From: Undaria pinnatifida
Lineage: Eukaryota; Sar; Phaeophyceae; Laminariales; Alariaceae
Assembly (NCBI GenBank): GCA_012845835.1
Contig: JABAKD010000028.1
Span: forward strand, 10,958,241 to 11,022,240
Direction: 5' to 3'
Length of the DNA: 64,000 nt
Part shown: piece after piece, positions 60,501 through 64,000 of the stretch
Layout of the letters: every line of letters starts with the position of its first letter
How positions within the stretch are numbered: the first letter of the stretch is position 1
The notes under the pieces: model-generated
The model's database searches: none
The model's input: only the letters and a program-made list of their open reading frames with translations
What the model was told of the DNA's origin: nothing
Position numbers and translations under genes: made by a program

Positions 60501-62956
60501 CACGTGCGCATCGTAGAGCTGGTGCAGGACGTGGTATCGGTGTTGTTGTTGCCCCTGTATTTTGCGGTGTCGGGCCTCAAGACGGACCTCACGCTGCTCG
60601 ACAACGCCACCTCATGGGGCATCTGCGTGCTCACAATCCTTGCGGCCTGTCTAGGTGGGTACCTTTAATTGTCTAGGCACCTTTCCTTGCGGCCTGTCTA
60701 GGTGGGTACCTTTAATTGTCTAGGCACCTTTTCTATCACGGCTGTCCTCGTGGCTTGTCTAGGTACTTTTTTATGTTTCTACTACTCTCGCGGCTTTATC
60801 TAGGTACCTTTATTTGTACCACCCTCGCGGCTTGTCGAGGTACCAGTACCTTTTATGTTTCTACCATTCTCGCGGCTTTGTCTAGGTACCTTTTTTTCTA
60901 CCACACCCGCGGCTTGTCTAGGTACCTTTTTGATGTTTCTACCATCCTCCCGTCTTGTCTTGGTACCAGTTTTTTTCTACCACTCTTTGTGGTTCCACCA
61001 TAATCGCGGCCTGTCTAGGTTCCTTTAGGGACCTTTTATGTTGCCACCGCCCTCGTGGCACGTCTAAGAACCTTTTTTGTTTCCGCCATCCCCGCGGCTT
61101 GTCTGAGTACCTTTTTTTGTTTCGTCCTGCTTCAAGTCGTACATTGTACAACATAACATGATGAATGCGTGATACCAGAGTGACTGGAGCCTGTCCTGTG
61201 ACCACGAACTTGATTATGCCAGTTAGTGTGAGAACAACAACAACGTCCTAACTGGTATTTATCTCACGACGCCTTTACTCTTATGTTGCGTTCTCTGCAT
61301 GTATGTAGCCTAGAGCGATGGCTGCATGTGAACTGCGATTTATTCTGGCGCTTAAAAATCGTGCTTTCGCCCCCCCCCCCCCCGCTTCTACCCGAAGATA
61401 CGCCAATAGTTTATGTAGTATTTGGAAGAAACGTGCTGAGTCCTGATGTTGGAGGTGTCTCTATTGGCAACAGAAACGGTGCTCCCTCTCGAAAGGGATG
61501 CCATGGCCAATGGTCAAATTACTAAGAGTATGCCCCCCTTAACATGCCCTCTACCCGAACACGCCTTTTAGGCAAGATTGGTGGGGGTGCCGCGGTGGCG
61601 AGAACGTTCGGCATGACAACGCGCGAGTCTTTGGCGGTGGGTGTCCTCATGAACACGCGAGGCCTGGTAGAGCTCATCATCCTGAACATCGGGCTCGACG
61701 CTGGTGTGCTTACTGAGGTGAGAGAGCGGCTGGGCTGGGGGGGGGGGGGGGGGTTACTCATTTCATGCATAGTCGTAGTCTTGAGACCATAGACCCTCGC
61801 ATTCCTGCTATGCCGGGACCGAGCTCCGCGTCGGATTTTCACCCACCAGGCAGACATCGTCTGCACCGAACGGCGCGAAGCGCCGTGAGATATTCGGCGA
61901 GTCGCGTGAAGGGAGAGAGCTGCATCCTGCTAAGAACCACTTGTGAGGCGGACTTCGGCGGGTAGTATATACGTACTTTTGTTCCCGTATGGATGACAGC
62001 CTCGTGGCGTACTCGTTTTTTTTTTGCTTGCCGTAGTAATCTCTGACCGTCGCCGATGCATCCCTTTCTAGACGGGGGCTGACTTTTCGAGATCCGTTGC
62101 CTGCAAGCGGTTGGAAGTGCCGGGAGCGGGTGCATTTCTCCTCTCCACGGTTTCGGGCGGCTGCTTCTAGCTGCCGTTTTTTATTCGCTGGAGAAGCTTG
62201 GGCATAGACCCTGGTAGGACGGGTGTGTCTGGTTGTCGTCCACAGTACGTGCGAAGCGAGTAGCCTCGCGCCCCTACTTCTTTTTTTCCACCCCATCTAT
62301 CGTCTTTCCACGTTTTGTCTCCTGCGTCTTCTCTTTTCGTAACTGAAAACCGGGGTCACATAGCACCCCCCCCCCCACTCCCCGCTACAGTGCATACCTT
62401 CGTTTTCACGGCGAGAAGCTTTTGCGACAGCCTACGAGGTATCTGCTCTTGAGCTGTATGCAGCGTTATTACGCGGCGTTGCTTAGTTTGGTCTCTGGGA
62501 TGTTTTAACTCCCCCGTTCTGAAGCGTCCGTCGCTGAATGTTGCCCCCCGTCCTCTTGCTTCCCTTGCTTCCGTTCGTGCGTGCCCTCCCGTGTTTGCCT
62601 CGTTTGCTCTCCAACGTTTTGATGTGTCAATATCTATCGAACACGTCGGGTTGGTGTTGCCTCGTTGTTCCGCAACGTGTGCCGGTGTGCCAATCAATCA
62701 ACGCACCGGGTGATCGATGAACACACCGGGTGATCGATAACACACCGGGTGATGGATGAACACACCGGGTGGTCGATTAACACACCGGGTGATTGATTGA
62801 CACACCGGGTGATCGATTAACACGCCGGGTGATCGATCAACACACCGGGTGAACGGGGCGCACGGGCAAACAGGAGGTGATGGCGATCATGGTGGTGATG
62901 GCTCTCGTCACGACCTTTCTCACGGCCCCGCTGTCCGCTCTGGTTTACCCTCTCAA
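25963..62956 (+). CDS. CPA2 cation:proton antiporter (CHX/KHA1 type), nine exons, 3' end outside window
   Basis: This membrane antiporter probably exchanges K+ or Na+ for H+ in an internal or plasma membrane. Exons are 25963-26142, 53052-53173, 55207-55344, 56749-56812, 57326-57533, 58495-58681, 60497-60654, 61572-61717 and 62874-62956. Junction phases 0, 2, 2, 0, 1, 2, 1, 0 match at every junction, and the last visible donor is GTGAGC. The 428 visible residues cover most of the Na+/H+ exchanger domain. Landmarks are QPRVIAE/VMAGVLLGPSALG (residues 55-73), FLFIVGLELDPALL (102-115), AFPVLSRIL (169-177), IDAIFGAFVAG (282-292), LPLYFAVSGLKTD (318-330), MNTRGLVELIILNIG (379-393) and MALVTTFLTAPL (410-421). 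The usual ND pair in the core helix is DE here (ASVDEACVW). Intron 1 is 26.9 kb. The C-terminal cytosolic region is not visible. Confidence 0.92.
26940..27060 (+). repeat. CAG/AGCAAA-rich low-complexity stretch
   Basis: CAG and AAAGCA triplet-like units give Gln/Lys-rich translations. No splice-compatible exon was evident. Confidence 0.6.
27455..27505. repeat. (GT)n microsatellite inside a dispersed repeat
   Basis: About 24 GT units are followed by TTCTTCACATTAAAC and ACATCCAGCACACCCAGTGT. Similar sequence occurs at 27880-27990 and 38846-38980, and inverted at 49580-49660. Confidence 0.8.
28227..28505 (+). mobile_element. two PB-MITE-like copies with altered right ends
   Basis: Copies start TTAACGCCT at 28227 and 28432, each with ACAACTGGAAACCCGTTTT and TACTTGAAAC. 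Their right parts diverge into CCGAATG, GGGTGC and AATCGGGGTACC sequence. Confidence 0.6.
28685..28845 (-). mobile_element. MITE-C right half
   Basis: The minus strand matches the MITE-C 3' half, from the CGACTCC block to CAGCTGGAGTGTAT. Confidence 0.7.
29600..29700 (+). repeat. dispersed repeat shared with introns 3 and 7
   Basis: CTCGAAAGG, GTGGTCA, GGTCAAATGACTAAG and CAATAAATGAGTA followed by a C-run recur at 55676-55835 and 61430-61540. Confidence 0.6.
29785..30064 (+). mobile_element. MITE-C copy
   Basis: CAGCCGTCATATTTTGTCCC through ACGCGCGATCGGAGTATCAC to GATCTCACAGCTGTAAG, with a small internal insertion near 29997-30015. Confidence 0.7.
30118..30345 (+). repeat. minisatellite of about 38-41 bp with palindromic core
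   Basis: Units carry CAGAACTT(C/A)CAGAAGTTCC followed by GGGTACGGGTATGA. The AACTTCCAGAAGTT core is nearly palindromic. Confidence 0.85.
31190..31435 (+). repeat. second array of the 30118 minisatellite
   Basis: Six or so units share ACAGAACTTCCAGAAGTTCC with the array about 900 bp upstream, so it is the same family at two sites. Confidence 0.85.
32137..32474 (-). mobile_element. SINE-A copy, near full length with A-tail
   Basis: Minus strand: head at 32474, box B as GGATTCGAACCC (plus view), body, then a poly-A tail (32137-32157 as T). A short insertion lies near 32205-32240. Confidence 0.87.
32724..32900 (+). mobile_element. HAT-MITE with perfect 8-bp target duplication
   Basis: GAAATAAT at 32724-32731 and 32893-32900 flanks a 161-bp element from CAGGACTTTTCACGGGTCG to CGTGAAGAGCCCTG. 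The 8-bp duplication and CAGG ends are hallmarks of the hAT superfamily. No transposase is present. Confidence 0.9.
33604..34107 (+). repeat. 252-bp tandem duplication
   Basis: Two nearly identical copies start ATGGCTACAAGACTACTTAT. Each can encode the same short peptide (GYKTTYKEGHVEDY and onward), but I do not recognise it. Confidence 0.9.
34160..34247 (+). mobile_element. PB-MITE copy
   Basis: TTAGCCCCTTTACAGCTGGA to GGGGGCTCTAAAGGCGTAAA, with inverted CCCCTTTA-type ends. Confidence 0.72.
34528..34830 (-). mobile_element. SINE-A copy, near full length
   Basis: A T-run at the left and all body blocks are present. The head ends near 34830 at CACCGGGGCGA. Confidence 0.87.
35941..36303 (+). 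repeat. diverged tandem duplication, about 265 bp
   Basis: Segments at 35941-36032 and 36207-36303 share CTCTGATTGCACG-like and GGTAGCTT(G/A)CCACAC blocks. The sequence between them (36108-36195) recurs at 32505-32585. Confidence 0.65.
36568..36797 (-). mobile_element. SINE-A copy, head missing
   Basis: The body and 3' end are intact (minus strand), but the tRNA-like head is absent. This is a 5' truncation typical of retroposition. Confidence 0.83.
37636..37667 (-). repeat. short CCCTAA-type tract
   Basis: CCCAACCCTAACCCTAACCC: about four TTAGGG-like units on the minus strand. It could be an interstitial telomere-like tract or chance. A similar tract lies at 45108-45132. Confidence 0.45.
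39798..40074 (+). mobile_element. MITE-D copy with clear inverted ends
   Basis: ACGCGTGCTACGATAGAGGT at the left, and at the right GTGCACCTCTAGCGTAGCAC and GCGT, its reverse complement with few changes. The interior has CGGGGCTCCTTAACCCAAA and GCTCCCAAAA blocks. It is about 277 bp and non-coding. Confidence 0.75.
40755..40960 (+). repeat. TACCGCCAAAA/TTACCGCAAC repeat cluster
   Basis: Three to four diverged units carry GTCGGATTACCGCCAAAA, CTTACCCCG and ATTACCGCAACAA. They are related to the CCGCC arrays near 17.5-19 kb. Confidence 0.65.
41325..41430 (+). mobile_element. SINE fragment with alternative 3' tail
   Basis: GTGACCACTGCTTTTGTCCAG is followed by CGCTGAGGGTTTAAAAACC and GAGCTGAGCTGGAGAGCAAA. 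This tail matches the SINE at 43513-43878 rather than standard SINE-A. Confidence 0.6.
41479..41684 (+). mobile_element. HAT-MITE copy
   Basis: It runs from GAGGGGTTTTGCACGGGTCG to GACGGGTGTAAATCCCTG. The interior has (GACCC)n and ACCTCCTGACCCGATC phrases. The ends are more diverged than at 32732. Confidence 0.65.
41930..42133 (+). mobile_element. SINE-B copy, full length with poly-A
   Basis: GTAACGGGGATCGCCGGCAG through GGGTTAAATCGACACACGAC to CATCCGCCGGAGGATG, then A15. This is the best reference copy. Confidence 0.85.
42264..42566 (-). mobile_element. SINE-A copy, full length
   Basis: A T-run, then AGCTTCTGGACAAGCCGTGG at the left and the tRNA-like head ending at 42566 (GCCACCGGGGCGACC). 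It is very similar to the 34528 copy. Confidence 0.88.
43513..43878 (+). mobile_element. SINE-A relative with a different tRNA-like head and tail
   Basis: The head GGCGTCCCCGATGGAGTATG has its own box A and box B (GCTGGTTCAAGTCTC), unlike other SINE-A copies. The body keeps GCGCGAGAGCGTGAGTTAGC, GACGAGC and GGCTTGTCCAGCAG. The end GCTGAGGGTAACTACGG, GAGTTGAGCTGAGAGG plus an A-run is an alternative tail. Confidence 0.8.
43975..44232 (+). mobile_element. MITE-C copy
   Basis: AGCCGTCAGATTTTGTCCCC to TCTTACAGCCGGAGTGTATT with all internal blocks. It is one of the most complete copies. Confidence 0.75.
44507..44625 (-). mobile_element. MITE-C right half, inverted relative to 43975
   Basis: The minus strand gives the MITE-C end CAGCTGGAGTGTATTTTTAT and the ATCGGAGTATC block. 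It forms an inverted pair with the neighbouring copy. Confidence 0.7.
45108..45132 (+). repeat. short TTAGGG-like tract
   Basis: GGGGTTAGGGTTAGGGTAGGG, about three units. It may be an interstitial telomere-like tract. Confidence 0.45.
45650..45898. repeat. GTT/GCT/GGT trinucleotide-rich stretch
   Basis: The composition is biased to GTTGTTGTTGCTG-like triplets. Long Val/Ala or Thr/Asn/Ala frames exist on both strands, but none carries a recognisable domain or splice context. Confidence 0.6.
45991..46152 (+). mobile_element. two adjacent PB-MITE copies
   Basis: Copy 1 is 45991-46063 and copy 2 is 46064-46152, ending CTCTAAAGGGG then TTAA. They share a TCAA boundary, consistent with insertion beside an existing copy. 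Confidence 0.75.
46397..46480 (+). repeat. MITE-C-like variant end
   Basis: CGCAGCTTGCAAAGACGAGT, GACCCGAAATTCGTCG and ACTCACGGCTGACGTCC match, inverted, 60128-60192. It is a diverged subfamily. Confidence 0.5.
46757..46866 (+). repeat. 42-bp tandem units
   Basis: About two and a half units of GCTGATGGC, ATGCTGCGAGTACTGGGAGT are present, within a wider GAGTATTCGGTATTGCGAG-rich region from 46680. Confidence 0.7.
47000..47226 (-). pseudogene. nad4: NUMT: nuclear copy of a mitochondrial nad4 fragment
   Basis: The minus strand has an open frame with FDQSTPKFQFVVDSLWLP, LILGVDGISLFFIILT and LIFPLCLLASWSFNKGE, the N-terminal part of NADH dehydrogenase subunit 4. The stretch is far richer in A/T than its surroundings, as expected of organelle DNA. 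Its frame is uninterrupted over about 70 codons, suggesting recent transfer. Both ends of the gene are missing, so it cannot make a functional subunit. Confidence 0.85.
47292..48339. mobile_element. 1.05-kb element with terminal inverted repeats of about 110 bp
   Basis: The left end GGAGGCGGTCAGTCAAGGGA and the reverse complement of the right end GAGACGGACTGTCAAGGGA match, and the match continues through CGTTCCACACTAAAACCTA and GTCAGTCAAGG. The interior carries CGGACAT-type repeats, a PB-MITE and no recognised transposase. The same end sequence forms a satellite at 57889-58345. Confidence 0.78.
47794..47875 (-). mobile_element. PB-MITE inside the 1.05-kb element
   Basis: TTGACCCCTTTAGAACCC to GGGTTTCCAGTTGTAA. 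It is a nested insertion. Confidence 0.7.
48363..48447 (-). mobile_element. PB-MITE copy
   Basis: CTTTAGAGCCCCGAAATCCC to CCAGCAGTTGATGCG, then TTAA at 48444-48447. Confidence 0.7.
48783..49105 (+). mobile_element. SINE-A copy, full length with A-rich tail
   Basis: Head GGTCGCCCCTGTGGCGTATC, box B GAGTTCGAATCCC, the complete body and an AAAGAAAAGAAAAG tail. It splits a dispersed repeat related to 37800-38130 (GATGTCATCA, AACATGGTTGAAAAA blocks on either side). Confidence 0.87.
49865..50250 (+). mobile_element. MITE-D copy (long, diverged)
   Basis: ATGATAGAGGTAATC at the left and GACGCGCCTCTACCTCGTAG at the right. The interior repeats GGGGTCCTTAGCCCA and GGAGTCCTTAGCTCA, i.e. a partial internal duplication. 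Confidence 0.55.
50510..50735 (+). mobile_element. HAT-MITE copy split by SINE-B
   Basis: The CGGGTCGGGTCGGATGAGGG part precedes and the GATATTTTGAAATCCTCCTG part follows the SINE-B at 50604-50682. Confidence 0.65.
50604..50690 (+). mobile_element. SINE-B 3' part inside a HAT-MITE
   Basis: GAAAATACGTGGAAGTGTGG through CATCCGCCGGAGGAT, then an A-rich tail; 5'-truncated. Confidence 0.8.
50782..50879 (-). mobile_element. PB-MITE copy
   Basis: CCCCCTTTAGAGCCCCCAAA to TGCAGTTGTAAAGGCG, then TTAA 50876-50879. Confidence 0.75.
51065..51176 (+). mobile_element. HAT-MITE 3' half
   Basis: (GACCC)n and ACCTCCTGACCCGGCCC, ending GTGGAAAAAGCCCTG. The 5' end is missing. Confidence 0.65.
51183..51272 (-). 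mobile_element. PB-MITE copy
   Basis: TTAATCCCTTTCGAACCCC to TTTCCAGTCGTAAAGGCG and TTCG. Confidence 0.72.
51309..51655 (+). mobile_element. MITE-D copy
   Basis: AACGCGTGCTACGATAAGAG at the left and GCGCACCTCTATCTACCG with CGTGGCACGTG at the right. CCCAAAATCATCGGAATTTT is in the interior. Confidence 0.65.
51763..51913 (+). mobile_element. SINE-A 3' half (5'-truncated)
   Basis: It begins at AACACTCGATGAAAAATCGA and runs to CCAGAAGCTGGAAAGTCAG. The head is absent. Confidence 0.82.
51924..52026 (+). mobile_element. MITE-E-like fragment
   Basis: CAGTAGGGGTCCTCCCGGTA, AAGGCGGTGGTGGTGCC and GCCGCCTTGTTCGTTCGAGG. It is related to 38287-38420 and 54470-54557. Confidence 0.6.
52274..52362 (+). mobile_element. 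PB-MITE copy flanked by TTAA on both sides
   Basis: TTAA 52274-52277 and 52359-52362 bound an 81-bp element beginning CGCCTTTACAACTGG and ending GGGCTCTAAAAGGA. It is the clearest TTAA-bounded copy. Confidence 0.82.
52630..52685 (+). pseudogene. decayed copy of the antiporter exon 2 acceptor (a)
   Basis: CGCCTCACAGGTCGTGGCAG resembles the true junction CGCCTCCCAG/GTCATGGCAG, then loses similarity. Confidence 0.5.
52816..52880 (+). pseudogene. decayed copy of the antiporter exon 2 acceptor (b)
   Basis: CCGCCGCCTAAGTTATGGCA followed by GGCGTTTTTGCTTTAC parallels the exon 2 start. The acceptor AG is present as AAG but the coding similarity ends after a few codons. Confidence 0.5.
53052..53173 (+). 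CDS. antiporter exon 2
   Basis: The acceptor is CGCCTCCCAG and the donor GTGAGA. The exon starts VMAGVLLGPSALG, the conserved GVLLGPSxLG motif, and ends TAHLGLI plus two bases. Confidence 0.9.
53660..53860 (+). repeat. 103-bp tandem duplication in intron 2
   Basis: Two copies share GGTATACCTCTTGAGTCATC, GTAGGGGTCG and AAAAAGTCCCTGGCCGGTTG. Confidence 0.88.
54095..54557 (+). mobile_element. MITE-E carrying a 23-bp minisatellite
   Basis: The left end is CAGTAGGGGTCCCCCAATAA, and the right end GCGTAGGGGACCCCCTGCTG is roughly its reverse complement. Between them about 13 copies of a 23-bp unit (CGGTACAGTATCCCGATACA AGG) occupy 54118-54420. The repetitive ALYRDTVPPCIGILYRLVSG translation is an artefact of the array. 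Confidence 0.8.
54695..54745. repeat. C-run and T-run
   Basis: About 18 C followed shortly by T10. Similar long C-runs lie at 57241-57262 and 61371-61383. Confidence 0.8.
54800..55170 (+). repeat. GTGTGCGTGCATCT minisatellite upstream of exon 3
   Basis: A 20-bp unit (TGCATCTGTACGTGTGTGCG) is repeated within a wider GTGTGCG-rich tract. Cys/Val or His/Thr-rich frames over it are artefacts. Confidence 0.9.
55207..55344 (+). CDS. antiporter exon 3
   Basis: The acceptor is CACCGACAG. The first base completes the split Leu codon, then FLFIVGLELDPALLRSNAKK and a further helix follow. It ends in phase 2 at a GTGAGT donor. Confidence 0.9.
55676..55912 (+). repeat. dispersed repeat plus PB-MITE-like remnant
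   Basis: GGAGGTGTCTCTATTAGGAG and GGTAAAATGACTAGGCAAGC match 61430-61540. 55870-55912 (GTTTTGGGTCTTACTTGATT, AGTATAGGGGG) resembles the middle of a PB-MITE. Confidence 0.55.
56749..56812 (+). CDS. antiporter exon 4 (64 nt micro-exon)
   Basis: The acceptor is TTCCCCCGTCAG and the donor GTGAGT. One base completes Trp, then MDDVESSTSFVLFIGVSLSVT is split here as MDDVESSTSF and VLFIGVSLSVT. It corresponds to the segment just before AFPVLxRIL. Confidence 0.87.
57326..57533 (+). CDS. antiporter exon 5: core ion-binding helix
   Basis: The acceptor is TTTTTTCAG and the donor GTAAGA. It encodes AFPVLSRILGENSLL, then SAASVDEACVWCLLALVV, where the family's Asn-Asp pair reads Asp-Glu, and two hydrophobic helices. 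Confidence 0.92.
57889..58345 (+). repeat. 100-bp satellite in intron 5, derived from transposon ends
   Basis: Four units at a spacing of about 100 bp carry CACACTAAAACCTAGTAGTT, ACGTCAGTCAAGG and GTCGGTCAAGGGGTCAAAGT. The first unit starts GGAGACGGTCAGTCAACGGG, i.e. the terminal repeat of the 47292-48339 element. Confidence 0.85.
58495..58681 (+). CDS. antiporter exon 6
   Basis: The acceptor CCCTCTGGACTCAG gives two bases that satisfy phase 1. The alternative AG at 58518-58519 also keeps phase but shortens the exon. It encodes WVTDFIGIDAIFGAFVAG and IIVPREH, with a GTCAGG donor in phase 2. Confidence 0.87.
59032..59122 (+). CDS. possible alternative copy of antiporter exon 6 (3' part)
   Basis: It encodes VWVTDFLGVDALYGAFVAGI followed by TVPREH in an open frame, preceded by a GGTTCAG acceptor that would enter in phase 1 and followed by a GTCTGG donor in phase 2, the same phases as exon 6. 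Many differences from exon 6 are synonymous or conservative. It lacks the upstream helix of exon 6, so using it would remove about one membrane segment. It may be a rarely used exon or a young relic. Confidence 0.4.
59497..59546 (+). pseudogene. decayed exon 6 copy, third
   Basis: GTGTGGGTGACGGATTTTG, then CTCGGTATCGACGCCACGTT: the same order as exon 6, but with one extra base after the Asp-Phe codons that shifts the frame, and truncated. Confidence 0.6.
59561..59722 (+). mobile_element. MITE-C right part in intron 6
   Basis: TTTTAAGGGGAGCCGCCGAC to CTCACCGCTGGAGTGTATTT. Confidence 0.7.
59866..60018 (+). repeat. GGGTTATAACCC palindromic repeats
   Basis: Repeated AGGGTTATAACCCTTTT and GGGGTTATAACC units, each a near palindrome, lie between exon 6 relics. 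Confidence 0.8.
60012..60070 (+). pseudogene. decayed exon 6 copy, fourth
   Basis: GGGCGAATGACGGCATTCTC and GCGTTCGTGGCCAGGGAGTA resemble exon 6 with deletions of its middle part. Confidence 0.5.
60128..60192 (-). repeat. MITE-C-like variant end
   Basis: The minus strand matches 46397-46480: GCTTGCAAAGATGAGTATTG, GACCCGAAATTCGTCG. Confidence 0.5.
60326..60441 (+). pseudogene. antiporter exon 7 copy A (no donor)
   Basis: It encodes LHVRIVELVQNVVSVL and LPLYFAVSGLKTDLTLLDSA, nearly identical to exon 7B. A good CTTGCAG acceptor precedes it, but the exon breaks off where exon 7B reads SWGIC, with no GT donor. Because the duplication is 171 bp and contains no stop, reading through from A into B would stay in frame and add 57 residues. 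Confidence 0.75.
60497..60654 (+). CDS. antiporter exon 7 (copy B, has a donor site)
   Basis: The acceptor is TTTTGGCTTGCAG and the donor GTGGGT. It encodes LHVRIVELVQDVVSVL, LPLYFAVSGLKTDLTLLD and SWGICVLTILAACL. It is the right copy of a 171-bp tandem duplication and the only one with a 3' end. Confidence 0.9.
60655..61135 (+). repeat. array of donor-site-like repeats after exon 7
   Basis: About eleven units of 40-50 bp carry GCGGC(C/T)TGTCTAGGT(G)(G)GTACC followed by a T-rich stretch and TTTCTACCA. The first unit is the exon 7 end plus its donor, and later units keep CTAGGTACC or diverge. Confidence 0.85.
61175..61247 (-). repeat. GTT-tailed dispersed element fragment
   Basis: GAGTGACTGGAGCCTGTCCT to AGAACAACAACAACG, the same family as 9967-10285 and 25085-25210. 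Confidence 0.7.
61430..61540 (+). repeat. dispersed repeat shared with 29600 and 55676
   Basis: GGAGGTGTCTCTATTGGCAA, GCTCCCTCTCGAAAGGGATG and GGTCAAATTACTAAG. Confidence 0.6.
61572..61717 (+). CDS. antiporter exon 8
   Basis: The acceptor is CGCCTTTTAG and the donor GTGAGA. It encodes KIGGGAAVARTFGM, TTRESLAVGVLMNTRGLVEL and IILNIGLDAGVLTE, very close to plant CHX proteins. Confidence 0.93.
61718..62873 (+). other. antiporter intron 8
   Basis: A G-run follows the donor. The middle (61765-62690) has no recognised repeat or exon, and the end is the 22-bp array. Confidence 0.7.
62695..62853 (+). repeat. 22-bp tandem array before exon 9
   Basis: Seven to eight units of AACACACCGGGTGATCGATT end within about 20 bp of the exon 9 acceptor. 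Confidence 0.9.
62874..62956 (+). CDS. antiporter exon 9 (last visible)
   Basis: The acceptor is GGCAAACAG and the donor GTGAGC, phase 2. It encodes EVMAIMVVMALVTTFLTAPL and SALVYPL, the final helix of the exchanger domain. Confidence 0.88.
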
Positions 62957-64000
62957 GTGAGCGAACCGTACATAATAGATATTTCTTGTCCACGCGCCGG
63001 GTTGGGTGTTTTGCTGCTGGGCGAAGTCTCTACAAGCGTGGCCGGCCAAGAAACCCCTAATCCGTCGGTCGAGCATATCTTTTGAACGACAGTGACCCAC
63101 TGCAAACTGAGCATATCCTCGTAATCAGCTAGATGGGGTGGTCATTTTAAGCCCTCCAGCTTGAGAATCTGCGAAGTTGGCGCCGAAAAAAGTGTTTGCC
63201 ACTCACGTTAGTTTGAGCATTTTTTTTTCATAATCTGTTTGTGTTGCTTTTTCTAAAATTGCTCGAAATACAAAGTGGATGGAATTGGCTTAATTTTTCT
63301 GGGCATGTACATCTTGGGACGAGGAGTAGGGACATATGCTTTTCATTTCATGGGTCACTTTCGTTCGCAAGTTATGGATGAATCCCTGAATTATATGTAA
63401 ATTTGTATGCAGAGGCACTTCGGTGGAAACTTGGCCATGCACCTCTCAATTTTTGAAGTTAGGACCTGAAATTTTGACACGTGATTTGGACCGAGCCCAC
63501 CAAAACAGTACTTGGCGAGCTCAAAAAAAAAAAAAAACTGCCGACATACGGCCAGCTAAACGTTTACCATGATGATGAAATGGACAAAAAGTCAACGGAT
63601 TTTCATTTTTTGTTTTGAGCTCGCCAAGTAGTGTCTCGGCGAGCCTGTTCTGAATCGCGTGTCAAAATTTCAGGTCCGAACTCGAAAAACTGAGCGGGGC
63701 ACAGCGATATTTGTCTATTTTGAGCGTCTTGGCCGGCCCAGCTTGTAGCCCTTCGCGGTTAATGTTGCCCGTGGTTGTTGATAGCGTGCATGTTTCTTTT
63801 TATAATGCTCGTTTTGGTAGATGTGGCTGCGCGTTTTGGTTGATACCACACGCGTCATGGTTGTACTACTACTACTACAAAAAAAAAAAAAAAAAAAATG
63901 CCCTATATTTAAGAGTAGTTTGTCTTCAAATCGTGTGAAGAGCTATGTATGTTCATGCGATCGGTTTTACGGTTTTGCTGAACCGTACGCGTCGTATTAT
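62957..64000 (+). other. antiporter intron 9 and beyond, no exon recognised
   Basis: No further antiporter exon was identified to the window end. It contains the inverted repeat at 63447-63694 and an A-run near 63880-63898. Confidence 0.6.
63447..63694. mobile_element. inverted-repeat element with arms of about 85 bp
   Basis: Left arm AATTTTTGAAGTTAGGACCT, GAAATTTTGACACG, TACTTGGCGAGCTCAAAA. The right arm is its reverse complement ending GGTCCGAACTCGAAAAACTG. It has a short non-coding spacer and is MITE-like. Confidence 0.75.

Overview
The window looks like nuclear DNA of a photosynthetic stramenopile (ochrophyte), possibly a brown alga. Three spliced host genes with canonical GT-AG introns lie in a matrix of SINEs, MITE-like inverted-repeat elements, minisatellites and homopolymer runs. 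The ochrophyte assignment is an inference. It rests mainly on a plastid-type RNase II whose predicted N-terminus has a signal-peptide-like start followed by ASAF-type motifs. All exon models were built by hand from reading frame, splice sites, intron phase and remembered family sequences; nothing was searched.

Left end (1-4.6 kb, minus strand): the 5' part of an RNB-family exoribonuclease of the cyanobacterial/plastid RNase II type. Five exons are visible and the gene runs off the left edge. Divergently, about 225 bp away, a complete four-exon gene (4827-13972, plus strand) encodes a 262-residue MPP6-like protein, an RNA-binding cofactor of the nuclear exosome. Two RNA-decay genes therefore seem to share one promoter region.

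13973-25962 is intergenic and I found no host gene there. It holds tandem repeats, SINEs, a hAT-like MITE, CCGCC-rich arrays, a 684-bp CTA array and a short LINE relic.

25963-62956 (plus strand): nine exons of a CPA2-type cation:proton antiporter of the CHX/KHA1 type. All intron phases agree, and the gene continues past the right edge. Its first intron is 26.9 kb and holds about 30 recognisable insertions, including a mitochondrial nad4 fragment (NUMT).

The most unusual theme is repeated copying of exon edges into neighbouring introns. RNase II exon 4 has four decayed copies. The antiporter exon 2 acceptor has two upstream copies. Exon 6 has one open, phase-compatible copy and two decayed ones. 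Exon 7 is tandemly duplicated by an in-frame 171 bp. The exon 7 donor site heads an array of about eleven donor-like repeats.

Repeat families, named only for this report: SINE-A (about 300 bp, tRNA-like head, at least one alternative head and alternative tails); SINE-B (about 190 bp, poly-A); PB-MITE (about 85 bp, TTAA-flanked, piggyBac-like); HAT-MITE (160-210 bp, CAGGG ends, 8-bp target duplication in one copy); MITE-C (about 250 bp); MITE-D (270-390 bp, ends near GCGTGCTACGATAGAGGT); MITE-E (ends near CAGTAGGGGTCCCC).
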